A DNA stretch of 64,000 nucleotides from Streptococcus mitis (GTDB taxonomy: Bacteria; Bacillota; Bacilli; Lactobacillales; Streptococcaceae): contig NZ_LBMT01000001.1 of the NCBI RefSeq assembly GCF_002005545.1, positions 1,448,301-1,512,300 of the forward strand, read 5' to 3'. The notes beneath the pieces were generated by a model. The model saw only the letters and a program-made list of their open reading frames with translations. It was not told the origin of the DNA and did no database searches. A program made the position numbers and the translations under genes. Of this stretch, positions 15,601 through 25,104 are shown piece after piece; position 1 is the stretch's first letter, and each line of letters opens with the position of its first letter.

Positions 15601-18600
15601 AATTGACTCAACGACAGATGAAGACGGACAAGAGCCAAGTCAGGTGTATAATGTAACTGTAAGAGAAAAAGTAGTAACAGTAACAACTCCACCAACTCCA
15701 AATACACCGGTTGATCCTAGTGTTCCAGAAGGACCAAAATGGCCAGAAACAGGACTAGCAAAATCTGACTTAGAAAAAGAAGTTACACGTACGATTACTT
15801 ATGTTAAGAAAGACACTGCGGATGGACCAGAAATAGCGGATGCGAAACCAACTAAGAAACAAACAGCGCACTTCAAACGTAGTGCAACATACAACTTAGT
15901 AACAAAAGTAGTAACGCCAGGAGATTGGGGAAGTACGGATAATACCTTAACGGCTGTACCAACAGAGAAATTAGAAGGGTATATTGCAGATAGAGCTTCT
16001 GTAGAAGCAGTAACTGTGCCAGATACTTCAGGAAATATTACTGAAAAAGTTGTTTACACGAAATTAGGAAGTTGGGTACCAAACTTACCGAAAGGTGTAA
16101 CACCACCTGAAGGAACAGATATGACACCAAAACCATATCCGAACCATCCAACCGACCCAACAAAACCAGGAGATCCAACACCAGGACTTATTCCATATGT
16201 ACCAGGATACACACCAAATGTTGGCGGAACTCCTTTAGTACCGAAAAATCCAACAGATTTAACGGAAGGATATACACCACCAACTCCAACAGATCCAAAA
16301 ACAAATATAGAAATAAACTATACACCAGACCCACAAAAAGCTGTAGTGAAAGTCTATACGATCAGAGATGGCGTAAAAATAGAATTGCCGAATGAAAAAG
16401 TAAGTATCGATAGTGGTATACCAGACGCTGCAATTCCTTCAACAAAGCTTGATGAAAAAATCAAAGACTTAGAAAAACGTGGATATATTGTAGATAATAA
16501 AACACCATTAAAAGGTGAAACGTTTGATAAAGTAAAAGATTCAGAAACTGGAGACCCATCGCAAGTTTATGAACTCATTCTTAGAGAGCGTACATCAGTT
16601 GAAACAGAAACAAAATCTGTAACACGTACGATTAAATACTATAAAATTGATGAAACAAATGGATCAAAAGTTGAAGTTGATAATGGTAAATTAACGAATA
16701 CTAAGACAGCTGAATTTACCCGCGAAGTAACTACTAACTTAGCGACAGGTCTAACAACAATCGGTGCATGGAGTGATAAACAAACACTAGATGAAGTGAA
16801 AACTCCAGTATTAACTGGATATATAGCTGATAAAGTGAAGGTTCCTTCTAGTGAAGTGACAGCTGATACTGAATCGTTTGAAGAGGAAGTTGTATACAAG
16901 AAAATTGGAAACTGGGTACCAAAAGTGCCAGGTGTAGAAAACCCAACACCAATTCCATATCCAAACGATCCAAACGATCCAACAAAACCTAAATATCCTG
17001 ATTATCCGACAAAACCAGGAAATCCAGGAGAAACACCAAACCCTCAACCTGGTACCCCAGACGGTGAAACTCCAGGAACTCCTGAAAAACCAAAAACTCC
17101 ACCGGTAATTCCATATGTACCTGGATACACACCAAAAATCGGAGACAAACCGTTGGAACCAGTTGATCCAAATAATCCAGAAACTGGATACAGGGTACCA
17201 CCGATTCCAGAAACACCAGAAAACGATACGCCGATTGAGTATGAAAAAGATCCTCAAAAAGCTGTGGTGAAAGTAGTTAAGGTTGAAGGTGAAGGAGAAA
17301 AACAAGTTAAGACACCATTAGAAAATGATACAGTGTTTATTAATAATGGTTCGACAGATGAAACAATCCCAACAACAGACCTAAACACTAAGATTGCAGA
17401 CTTAGAAAAACGTGGATATGTAGTTGAAAATAAAACATTATTAGAAAATCAAAAATTTGATAATAAGAAAGATCCAGAAACAGGAGATCCAACACAAGTA
17501 TTCGAATTACTTGTTAAGGAACGTACAGTAACAGTAACAGAGCCGAAAAATCCAAATGATCCAGTAGATCCAGATAAACCAGAAGGACCAAAATGGCCAA
17601 CAGAAGGCTTAGCAAAATCTGACTTAGAAAAAGAAGTAACAAGAACAATTACTTACGTTAAGAAAGAAACTGCGGATGGACCAGAAATAGCGGATGCGAA
17701 ACCAACTAAGAAACAAACAGCCCACTTCAAACGTAGTGCAACATACAACTTAGTAACAAAAGTAGTAACGCCAGGAGACTGGACAAGTACGGATAAAACT
17801 CTAGAAGCTGTACCGACAGAAAAATTAGATGGATATGTAGCAAACGTACCTTCAGTAGAAGAAGTAGAAACTAATGTAAATTCAACTAATATAGATCGCA
17901 AAGTAGTTTATACTAAGTTAGGATCATGGGTACCAAAAGTGCCAGGTGTAGAAACACCAACGCCACTGCCATATCCAAACCATCCGACTGATCCAACTAA
18001 ACCTGGAGAACCAGAATATCCACAGCCAGGAACACCAGTTGAACCAAACACACCGAAACCACCAGTGATTCCATATGTGCCAGGTTATACACCTAAGACA
18101 CCAAATGGAAATCCATTAGTACCAGTTGATCCAGAACATCCAGAAAATGGATACAAGGTACCACCAGTACCAACAGAACCTGGAAACGATACACCAATTA
18201 CGTATGAAGCAGATCCTCAAAAAGCTATAGTAAAATATGTTGTTGAAGGAACAACTAAAGTTCTTCATAAAGAAGAACTAACAGGTGATTCGGGAACTAC
18301 AATTAACTATACAACAGCGAATAAGCTTGCAGAATTGAAAGTTCTTGGATATGAATTAGTAACTGACGGATTCACAACAGAGACAGGTAGAAACTTCGAT
18401 AAAGATAAAACAGTTGATCAAACTTTCGAAGTAACAGTGAAACCAAAAGTGGTGGATGTCCCACCATTTGAACCAACAAATCCAAAAGGTGACGACAATC
18501 CAAAACCGGAACCAGGAAAACCAATTGATCCAGAAAATCCAAACGGACCAAAATGGACGCAAGCATTAATTGATAAACTGGAAACGACTAAACATGTTAC

Positions 18601-21600
18601 ACGTACAATCACTTATGTAGAAGATGGTACAGACAAAGAAGTAGCTAACAAAGCAACAGACAAAGTAACATTTACTCGTAGTTTGAAAGTTAATGTCGTA
18701 ACGGGTGACGTTGTTGATCCTAATGTAGCATGGACATCAAATGATACAACATTCGACGAAGTAACATCACCTGTGGTTAAGGGATACATCTTAAAAGCTA
18801 ATCAAGATGCGCAAAATGGGTTAGTATCAACAGATGGAACAAGAGTAGTAGCAAGTGCAAACTTAACAGAAGCATCTGAAAATCAAAATGTTAAAGTGCT
18901 TTATACTAAGTTAGGATCATGGGTGCCAACACCACCGGCAGGAGTAACACCTCCAACAGGAACGAATTTCGATCCAAAACCATATCCAAACCATCCGACT
19001 GATCCAACTAAACCTGGAGAACCAGAATATCCACAGCCAGGAACACCAGTTGAACCAAACACACCGAAACCACCAGTGATTCCATATGTGCCAGGTTATA
19101 CACCTAAGACACCAGATGGAAATCCATTAGTACCAGTTGATCCAAACCATCCAGAAAATGGATACAAGGTACCACCAGTACCAACAGAACCTGGAAACGA
19201 TACACCGATTACGTATGAAAAAGATCCTCAAAAAGCTATAGTAAAATATGTTGTTGAAGGAACAACTAAAGTTCTTCATAAAGAAGAACTAACAGGTGAT
19301 TCGGGAACTACAATTAACTATACAACAGCGAATAAGCTTGCAGAATTGAAAGTTCTTGGATATGAATTAGTAACTGACGGATTCACAACAGCGACGGATA
19401 AGAACTTCGATAAAGATAAAACAGTTGATCAAACTTTCGAAGTAACAGTGAAACCAAAAGTGGTAGATGTCCCACCATTTGAACCAACAAATCCAAAAGG
19501 TGACGACAATCCAAAACCGGAACCAGGAAAACCAATTGATCCAGAAAATCCAAACGGACCAAAATGGACGAAAGAATTAATTGATAAACTGGCAACGACT
19601 AAACATGTTACACGTACAATAACTTATGTAGAAGATGGTACAGACAAAGAAGTAGCTAACAAAGCAACAGACAAAGTAACATTTACTCGTAGTTTGAAAG
19701 TTAATGTCGTAACGGGTGACGTTGTTGATCCTAATGTAGCATGGACATCAAATGATACAACATTCGACGAAGTAACATCACCTGTGGTTAAGGGATACAT
19801 CTTAAAAGCTAATCAAGATGCGCAAAATGGGTTAGTATCAACAGATGGAACAAGAGTAGTAGCAAGTACAAACTTAACAGAAGCATCTGAAAATCAAAAT
19901 CTAAAAGTGGTATATACGAAGTTAGGATCATGGGTACCAAAAGTGCCAGGTGTAGAAACACCAACGCCACTGCCATATCCAAACCATCCGACTGATCCAA
20001 CTAAACCTGGAGAACCAGAATATCCACAGCCAGGAACACCAGTTGAACCAAACACACCGAAACCACCAGTGATTCCATATGTGCCAGGTTATACACCTAA
20101 GACACCAAATGGAAATCCATTAGTACCAGTTGATCCAGAACATCCAGAAAATGGATACAAGGTACCACCAGTGCCAACAGAACCTGGAAACGATACACCA
20201 ATTACGTATGAAAAAGATCCTCAAAAAGCTATAGTAAAATATGTTGTTGAAGGAACAACTAAAGTTCTTCATACAGAAGAACTAACAGGTGATTCGGGAA
20301 CTACAATTAACTATACAACAGCGAATAAGCTTGCAGAATTGAAAGTTCTAGGATATGAATTAGTAACTGACGGATTCACAACAGCGACGGATAAGAACTT
20401 CGATAAAGATAAAACAGTTGATCAAACTTTCGAAGTAACAGTGAAACCAAAAGTGGTAGATGTCCCACCATTTGAACCAACAAATCCAAAAGGTGACGAC
20501 AATCCAAAACCGGAACCAGGAAAACCAATTGATCCAGAAAATCCAAACGGACCAAAATGGACGAAAGCATTAATTGATAAACTGGCAACGACTAAACATG
20601 TTACACGTACAATAACTTATGTAGAAGATGGTACAGACAAAGAAGTAGCTAACAAAGCAACAGACAAAGTAACATTTACTCGTAGTTTGAAAGTTAATGT
20701 CGTAACGGGTGACGTTGTTGATCCTAATGTAGCATGGACATCAAATGATACAACATTCGACGAAGTAACATCACCTGTGGTTAAGGGATACATCTTAAAA
20801 GCTAATCAAGATGCGCAAAATGGGTTAGTATCAACAGATGGAACAAGAGTAGTAGCAAGTGAAAACTTAAAAGCAACCTCTGAAAATCAAAATCTAAAAG
20901 TGGTATATACTAAGTTAGGATCATGGGTACCAAAAGTGCCAGGTGTAGAAACACCAACGCCACTACCATATCCAAACCATCCGACTGATCCAACTAAACC
21001 TGGAGAACCAGAATATCCACAGCCAGGAACACCAGTGATTCCATATGTGCCAGGTCATACACCTAAGACACCAGATGGAAATCCATTAGTACCAGTTGAT
21101 CCAGAACATCCAGAAAATGGATACAAGGTACCACCAGTGCCAACAGAACCTGGAAACGATACACCGATTACGTATGAAAAAGTGCCAGATAAACCAAAAC
21201 CAGAAATAACTGGTACAAAAGAAGTGACACGTACAATCAAATACGTGGATGAAAAAGGTAATGAATTAGCTAAACCATCTACGGATAAAGTTACATTCAC
21301 GCGCAATGGTAGTGATTGGAATGCAGTTGATGGAGATAGTACATTTGATGCGGTGAAATCACCAGTAGTTAAAGGTTACATCTTAAAAGATTCAGCTCAA
21401 AAAGTAGTTGAGAAAGAAACAGTTAAGTCAGACGCAAAAGATGAAACAATTACTGTGGTTTACACTAAAGTAGGTTCATATGTACCAAAAGTACCAGAAG
21501 GAGTAACTCCACCAAGTCCAACACCGTATGACAACGATCCACAGGATCCAAGTAAAGTGGTGACACCAAATCCGGAAAAACCACAAGATCCAAACGATCC

Positions 21601-23212
21601 AAACAGTCCGAAAGTACCAGTGATTCCACAAGTACCAGGACATACTCCGGTAGTACCAAAAGACCCAACAAAACCAGTGAGTCCAGAAAACCCACTAGTA
21701 CCGTTAACACCGGTGGATCCAAACCATCCAGAAAAAGGATATAACGTACCACCAGTGCCAAAAACACCAGGTCAAGATACACCGATTACGTATGAAAAAG
21801 ACGGACAACAAAAAGCAACCACAAGCTTCGTGGATCCAAAAGGAAATGTATTAGAAACACCAATCACAGAAACAGGAGATTCAAATACACCATTAACAAA
21901 AGACGGTGAAATCAAAGCAACAATTGCGAAATTAAAACTAAAAGGATATGATGTTGAAACTAACACGTATCCACCAACAGGAACGTTCGACAACGATCCT
22001 AAGGTTGATCAATACTTCAAGGTGACATTAACACCACGTGTTAAACCAGTGAAACCATTTGATCCAACAAATCCGAAAGATCCAAATAAACCAGTACCAG
22101 GACAACCAATCGATCCAGATACACCAGTAGATCCAAATAATCCAAATGATCCAACAATTCCAAGATGGACAGACGAATTAATTAAGAAACTGGACGTTAA
22201 GAAAGAAGTAATACGTACAATTAACTATGTTGACGAAGAAGGAAACAAAGTTTCTAAACCATCAACAGACAAAGTTACATTTACACGTGAAGCTAAGATT
22301 AACGTAGTAACAGGTGAGATTACTTATGGAGACTGGAAAGCAGTTGGTGGAGATAGTACATTTGATAAAGTATCATCGCCAGTAGTTAAAGGTTACATCC
22401 TTAAAGACCCAGCTCAAAAAGAAGTAGCTGAAAGAAAAGGAATAACACCAACTGTTGCAAATCAAACGATTGAAGTGGTTTACAAGAAACTTGGTTCATG
22501 GGTACCAAAAGTGCCAGGTGTAGAAACACCAACGCCACTACCATATCCAAACGATCCGACAGACCCAACTAAGCCTGGTGATCCAACGGATCCTAATACA
22601 CCAAATGTACCAGTGATTCCATACGTACCAGGATATACACCGAAGATTGGTGAAACACCGTTACAACCAAAAGTGCCAAATGATCCAACACAAGGATACA
22701 TTCCACCAGTACCAACAGAACCTGGAAACGATACACCGATTGAGTATGTAAAAGTTCCAAATACACCTAGTCCGGAAGAACCGGTAAAACCAACTCCAGA
22801 AAGTAATCATATTACAATCTGGGTGGATGAAAATGGTAAGCCATTGAAACCAGAAAAACCTGGAACTCATGAACCAGGAAATATTCCTGGATATCGATTT
22901 ATTACGACTACAACGAAAGATGGTGTAACTATTCATAAATTTGAAAAGATAACACCAGTAGAGCCTAATAATCCTGTTCCACAGAAACCGACCACACCGA
23001 TTCCAACTCCACAAGATCCGACTATTCCAACACCAGAAAGTCAAATTCCAACTCCAAACATTCCAGAAGCAAATACTCCGACTTCTGAGACAAGTAGAAG
23101 AGAGGAATTACCAAACACAGGTACAGAAGCTAATGCTAACCTTGCAGCACTTGGACTTCTTGGAGCCCTAAGTGGATTTGGACTTCTTGCTCGCAAGAAA
23201 AAAGAAGACTAA
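12611..23212 (+). CDS. giant YSIRK/LPxTG surface adhesin with MucBP/Mub-type repeats
   Basis: This encodes 3533 residues from ATG 12611 (GGAG 6 nt upstream; the in-frame TTG at 12599 is less likely). A YSIRK signal peptide (residues 10-14, cleavage after VHA at 38) is followed by a Ser/Thr/Pro-rich segment to about 190, a non-repetitive head (about 190-830, HISFDDPGHNATVEEMW onward) that probably holds the binding site, a MucBP-like domain (about 830-925), then a stalk. The stalk holds eight units starting with a TRTI/IRTI strand and about seven alternating QKA-type units, joined by Pro-rich linkers with IPYVPGYTP. Three stalk modules (17921-18913, 18914-19924, 19925-20917) are nearly identical. 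The C-terminus has LPNTG (3500-3504), a hydrophobic span and KKK for sortase A anchoring. MucBP/Mub repeats bind mucin glycoproteins, so mucosal adhesion is likely. Confidence 0.9.
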   Translation: MGKFEKQLKYSIRKVSVGAASVVIGAFYLAMGAGVVHAETNTTTTDGGASHSRPSPEPETSRPNSLTSSSYGAEPAQNPGVSGKPTESTTPKEKENNETLNATQPTEASTSANTRGRRVRREVGDAPAGGTSNTPTGTETPAGASTENNETLNSALTERKGATVQPNQPGINTPKEGEHGAHDPSAHISFDDPGHNATVEEMWKIIQHMPDDFQNNERSYLRNMDTLGRELRFDKTAENPEGVPLQPGEIRELHDFGGWHAIDENGNKGKFVIGRKNAQGYFTGWHKVGQTENGIPIIEQGGMLGADALDNIYVHEQALDRRFDYMLMLVKGRTRANRNETVADNSTYDPRAQNERAEAAGANYNKLPFLEKDKFNKYSPGVVGYNGIEKKFTAFSTKYGSRVRVDFVTGYITDINGSKGSYRVVIKAQNSKGEETKVYDETISRVAEIVQNEELYKKGLNVEAAHENILKFLKDEFNYRFNKIKNEKVKATPLLGRTREKDYTPEQQKVYDQIVEEATEEAKKQGDIVMNVTEDFLSIRKSKERDSEWKKTFTSTSQSPIKLSNDLNNLLKNADKDTPNTPTWLSSGSSQAKADDRAYRLLTTLIPGAKKITYHVNDDQLEVETDKYTYTAARNGSKEVGIQGSDIAATLSADAYGANPQTFDRENTNTKANNLNHGWATSSSEEFKHFSKFLGVDKGIERTNVISDEELSAKIKEAVGPGYSKLGKAGYFSTADIPLGTDIVSYTVQVIPSDNERVGVNPQSSRIQYNMPILADFSVIQDTVEPSKEVARRIITKLKEKGKITEDQEKKIKEEIDKSKKTSELRSAMSGDVTVRYVDTAGNNLPITDADAKKAGEKTDNGYLVRKDVLIGTDYDVNSKKVSSFKATNGKYYALRSVGGGLETSSDAPNGSITKKNTVITFVYEERTVPPTGKGVVHFKKQVSETVTEPLTGYGDITLEGNVGETFSPTDVDTRITALKNAGYEIVTNEFDTNSKTIDSTTDEDGQEPSQVYNVTVREKVVTVTTPPTPNTPVDPSVPEGPKWPETGLAKSDLEKEVTRTITYVKKDTADGPEIADAKPTKKQTAHFKRSATYNLVTKVVTPGDWGSTDNTLTAVPTEKLEGYIADRASVEAVTVPDTSGNITEKVVYTKLGSWVPNLPKGVTPPEGTDMTPKPYPNHPTDPTKPGDPTPGLIPYVPGYTPNVGGTPLVPKNPTDLTEGYTPPTPTDPKTNIEINYTPDPQKAVVKVYTIRDGVKIELPNEKVSIDSGIPDAAIPSTKLDEKIKDLEKRGYIVDNKTPLKGETFDKVKDSETGDPSQVYELILRERTSVETETKSVTRTIKYYKIDETNGSKVEVDNGKLTNTKTAEFTREVTTNLATGLTTIGAWSDKQTLDEVKTPVLTGYIADKVKVPSSEVTADTESFEEEVVYKKIGNWVPKVPGVENPTPIPYPNDPNDPTKPKYPDYPTKPGNPGETPNPQPGTPDGETPGTPEKPKTPPVIPYVPGYTPKIGDKPLEPVDPNNPETGYRVPPIPETPENDTPIEYEKDPQKAVVKVVKVEGEGEKQVKTPLENDTVFINNGSTDETIPTTDLNTKIADLEKRGYVVENKTLLENQKFDNKKDPETGDPTQVFELLVKERTVTVTEPKNPNDPVDPDKPEGPKWPTEGLAKSDLEKEVTRTITYVKKETADGPEIADAKPTKKQTAHFKRSATYNLVTKVVTPGDWTSTDKTLEAVPTEKLDGYVANVPSVEEVETNVNSTNIDRKVVYTKLGSWVPKVPGVETPTPLPYPNHPTDPTKPGEPEYPQPGTPVEPNTPKPPVIPYVPGYTPKTPNGNPLVPVDPEHPENGYKVPPVPTEPGNDTPITYEADPQKAIVKYVVEGTTKVLHKEELTGDSGTTINYTTANKLAELKVLGYELVTDGFTTETGRNFDKDKTVDQTFEVTVKPKVVDVPPFEPTNPKGDDNPKPEPGKPIDPENPNGPKWTQALIDKLETTKHVTRTITYVEDGTDKEVANKATDKVTFTRSLKVNVVTGDVVDPNVAWTSNDTTFDEVTSPVVKGYILKANQDAQNGLVSTDGTRVVASANLTEASENQNVKVLYTKLGSWVPTPPAGVTPPTGTNFDPKPYPNHPTDPTKPGEPEYPQPGTPVEPNTPKPPVIPYVPGYTPKTPDGNPLVPVDPNHPENGYKVPPVPTEPGNDTPITYEKDPQKAIVKYVVEGTTKVLHKEELTGDSGTTINYTTANKLAELKVLGYELVTDGFTTATDKNFDKDKTVDQTFEVTVKPKVVDVPPFEPTNPKGDDNPKPEPGKPIDPENPNGPKWTKELIDKLATTKHVTRTITYVEDGTDKEVANKATDKVTFTRSLKVNVVTGDVVDPNVAWTSNDTTFDEVTSPVVKGYILKANQDAQNGLVSTDGTRVVASTNLTEASENQNLKVVYTKLGSWVPKVPGVETPTPLPYPNHPTDPTKPGEPEYPQPGTPVEPNTPKPPVIPYVPGYTPKTPNGNPLVPVDPEHPENGYKVPPVPTEPGNDTPITYEKDPQKAIVKYVVEGTTKVLHTEELTGDSGTTINYTTANKLAELKVLGYELVTDGFTTATDKNFDKDKTVDQTFEVTVKPKVVDVPPFEPTNPKGDDNPKPEPGKPIDPENPNGPKWTKALIDKLATTKHVTRTITYVEDGTDKEVANKATDKVTFTRSLKVNVVTGDVVDPNVAWTSNDTTFDEVTSPVVKGYILKANQDAQNGLVSTDGTRVVASENLKATSENQNLKVVYTKLGSWVPKVPGVETPTPLPYPNHPTDPTKPGEPEYPQPGTPVIPYVPGHTPKTPDGNPLVPVDPEHPENGYKVPPVPTEPGNDTPITYEKVPDKPKPEITGTKEVTRTIKYVDEKGNELAKPSTDKVTFTRNGSDWNAVDGDSTFDAVKSPVVKGYILKDSAQKVVEKETVKSDAKDETITVVYTKVGSYVPKVPEGVTPPSPTPYDNDPQDPSKVVTPNPEKPQDPNDPNSPKVPVIPQVPGHTPVVPKDPTKPVSPENPLVPLTPVDPNHPEKGYNVPPVPKTPGQDTPITYEKDGQQKATTSFVDPKGNVLETPITETGDSNTPLTKDGEIKATIAKLKLKGYDVETNTYPPTGTFDNDPKVDQYFKVTLTPRVKPVKPFDPTNPKDPNKPVPGQPIDPDTPVDPNNPNDPTIPRWTDELIKKLDVKKEVIRTINYVDEEGNKVSKPSTDKVTFTREAKINVVTGEITYGDWKAVGGDSTFDKVSSPVVKGYILKDPAQKEVAERKGITPTVANQTIEVVYKKLGSWVPKVPGVETPTPLPYPNDPTDPTKPGDPTDPNTPNVPVIPYVPGYTPKIGETPLQPKVPNDPTQGYIPPVPTEPGNDTPIEYVKVPNTPSPEEPVKPTPESNHITIWVDENGKPLKPEKPGTHEPGNIPGYRFITTTTKDGVTIHKFEKITPVEPNNPVPQKPTTPIPTPQDPTIPTPESQIPTPNIPEANTPTSETSRREELPNTGTEANANLAALGLLGALSGFGLLARKKKED
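17921..20917 (+). repeat. three tandem coding repeats of 993/1011/993 bp in the adhesin
   Basis: Anchor sequence GGATCATGGG recurs at 17921, 18914, 19925 and 20918, giving periods of 993, 1011 and 993 bp. The 18-bp difference comes from a variant linker (SWVPTPPAGVTPPTGTNF in place of SWVPKVPGVETPTP). Copies differ at only scattered bases, which means recent duplication or gene conversion. A partial fourth copy runs to about 21180. Confidence 0.92.
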
Positions 23213-23227
23213 AAACTCATAGTTTTT

Positions 23228-23256
23228 AAGAAGATGATTCGTCATCTTCTTTTTTC
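23228..23256 (+). terminator. intrinsic terminator of the adhesin gene
   Basis: AAGAAGATGA and TCATCTTCTT form a perfect 10-bp stem with a TTCG tetraloop, followed by T residues. It lies 15 nt after the adhesin stop. Confidence 0.9.
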
Positions 23257-23470
23257 GTCTTTTCTTTTTTGATATTTAGTGCGATGAAAATCCTCTTTTT
23301 GAAGTCTAATATCCTTTATATAAGTTTACTGTATTGTAAAAGACATAAATAAAATTATGTTTAATGAATTTCTCATAGCCAAAAGACCATGCAAAAAAGG
23401 CTAATTTATGATAGAATAGAGGATAAGAAAGAAAACGTTTTAAAATTTTTCAATCCGAAGGAGATATATT

Positions 23471-24322
23471 ATGGCTACTATTCAATGGTTTCCTGGTCAC
23501 ATGTCTAAAGCGCGTCGGCAGGTGCAGGAGAATTTAAAATTTGTTGATTTTGTGACGATTTTGGTGGATGCACGCTTACCTCTGTCTAGTCAAAATCCTA
23601 TGTTGACTAAGATTGTTGGTGACAAACCAAAACTCTTGATTTTAAACAAGGCGGACTTGGCCGATCCAGCAATGACCAAGGAATGGCGTCAGTATTTTGA
23701 ATCACAGGGAATCCAGACGCTGGCTATTAACTCCAAAGAGCAAGTGACTGTAAAAGTTGTAACAGATGCGGCCAAAAAGCTCATGGCGGATAAGATTGCT
23801 CGCCAAAAAGAACGTGGTATCAAGATTGAAACCTTGCGTACCATGATTATCGGGATTCCAAACGCTGGTAAATCCACTCTCATGAACCGTTTGGCTGGTA
23901 AGAAAATTGCCGTTGTCGGCAATAAACCAGGGGTTACCAAGGGGCAACAATGGCTCAAAACAAATAAAGACCTGGAAATCTTGGACACACCAGGGATTCT
24001 CTGGCCTAAGTTTGAGGATGAAACTGTTGCGCTTAAGTTGGCCTTAACTGGAGCTATTAAAGACCAGTTGCTTCCTATGGATGAGGTAACTATTTTTGGT
24101 CTCAATTATTTCAAAGAACATTATCCAGAAAAGCTGGCTGAACGCTTCAAACAAATGAAGATTGAAGAAGAAGCGCCGGTTATTATTATGGACATGACCC
24201 GTGCCCTCGGTTTCCGTGATGACTATGACCGTTTTTACAGTCTCTTCGTGAAGGAAGTCCGCGACGGCAAACTCGGTAACTATACCTTAGATACATTGGA
24301 AGACCTCGATGGCGACGATTAA
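23471..24322 (+). CDS. rbgA: ribosome biogenesis GTPase RbgA (YlqF)
   Basis: This encodes 283 residues. It is a circularly permuted GTPase: G4 (LNKAD, about 58-62) comes before G1 (GIPNAGKST) and G3 (DTPG). The N-terminal signature WFPGHMSKA is typical of RbgA, which acts late in 50S subunit assembly (loading of ribosomal protein L16 and partners). AAGGAGA precedes the ATG; an extended -10 (TGATAGAAT) lies at 23409-23417. It overlaps rnhB by 14 nt, an order conserved in streptococci and bacilli. Confidence 0.95.
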   Translation: MATIQWFPGHMSKARRQVQENLKFVDFVTILVDARLPLSSQNPMLTKIVGDKPKLLILNKADLADPAMTKEWRQYFESQGIQTLAINSKEQVTVKVVTDAAKKLMADKIARQKERGIKIETLRTMIIGIPNAGKSTLMNRLAGKKIAVVGNKPGVTKGQQWLKTNKDLEILDTPGILWPKFEDETVALKLALTGAIKDQLLPMDEVTIFGLNYFKEHYPEKLAERFKQMKIEEEAPVIIMDMTRALGFRDDYDRFYSLFVKEVRDGKLGNYTLDTLEDLDGDD

Positions 24323-25088
24323 AGAAATCAAAGAACTCCTTGAAACGGTCAAGGACCTTGATAGCCCTATTTTTCTAGATCTTGAAAAGGATAATCGCTC
24401 AGGAGTTCAAAAGGAAATCAGCAAGCGTAAAAAAGCCATTCAGGCAGAATTGGATGAGGATTTTCGTTTGGAATCCATGCTTTCCTACGAAAAGGAACTT
24501 TATAGGCAAGGATTGACCTTAATTGCTGGTGTTGATGAGGTCGGCCGTGGTCCTCTGGCTGGACCTGTAGTTGCTGCAGCCGTTATTTTGCCTAAAAATT
24601 GTAAGATTAGAGGCCTCAACGACAGCAAGAAAATTCCTAAAAAGAAACATCTGGAGATTTTCCAAGCCGTTCAGGACCAAGCCTTGTCAATCGGCATTGG
24701 TATCATGGATAATCAGGTCATCGACCAAGTTAATATCTATGAAGCAACCAAACTGGCCATGAAGGAAGCTATCTCCCAGCTCAGTCCTCAACCTGAACAT
24801 CTCTTAATAGATGCTATGAAACTGGATTTACCAATTTCACAAACCTCCATCATCAAAGGTGATGCTAATTCCCTTTCAATTGCAGCAGCTTCCATAGTAG
24901 CCAAGGTGACACGTGATGAATTGATGAATGACTACGATCAGCAGTTCCCTGGCTATGATTTTGCTTCTAATGCAGGATATGGAACAGCTAAACACCTGGA
25001 AGGCCTCACAAAACTAGGAGTTACCCCAATTCACCGAACCAGCTTTGAACCCGTTAAATCACTGGTTTCAGGAGAAAAAGAAAGTTAA
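24309..25088 (+). CDS. rnhB: ribonuclease HII
   Basis: This encodes 259 residues. The RNase HII signature [19 protein letters not shown] contains the first catalytic Asp-Glu pair, and further catalytic acids lie in LNDSKK and LLIDAM. It cuts the RNA strand of RNA-DNA hybrids and removes single ribonucleotides from DNA. An N-terminal extension of about 70 residues is normal for Firmicutes RNase HII. The start lies inside the rbgA end, so translation is coupled. It is cytosolic. Confidence 0.95.
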   Translation: MATIKEIKELLETVKDLDSPIFLDLEKDNRSGVQKEISKRKKAIQAELDEDFRLESMLSYEKELYRQGLTLIAGVDEVGRGPLAGPVVAAAVILPKNCKIRGLNDSKKIPKKKHLEIFQAVQDQALSIGIGIMDNQVIDQVNIYEATKLAMKEAISQLSPQPEHLLIDAMKLDLPISQTSIIKGDANSLSIAAASIVAKVTRDELMNDYDQQFPGYDFASNAGYGTAKHLEGLTKLGVTPIHRTSFEPVKSLVSGEKES

Positions 25089-25104
25089 GTTAGAAGGAAT
25101 GATT

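Noticed and set aside
16811..17305. Long open frames on the minus strand of the adhesin gene
   Set aside because: They arise from the Pro/Thr-rich repetitive codons of the plus strand (Trp/Cys/Phe-rich nonsense on the other strand) and lack ribosome sites.
17921..20917. Regularly repeated DNA that might be taken for a CRISPR array or satellite
   Set aside because: Period is about 1 kb, fully coding and in frame; no short repeats with unique spacers.
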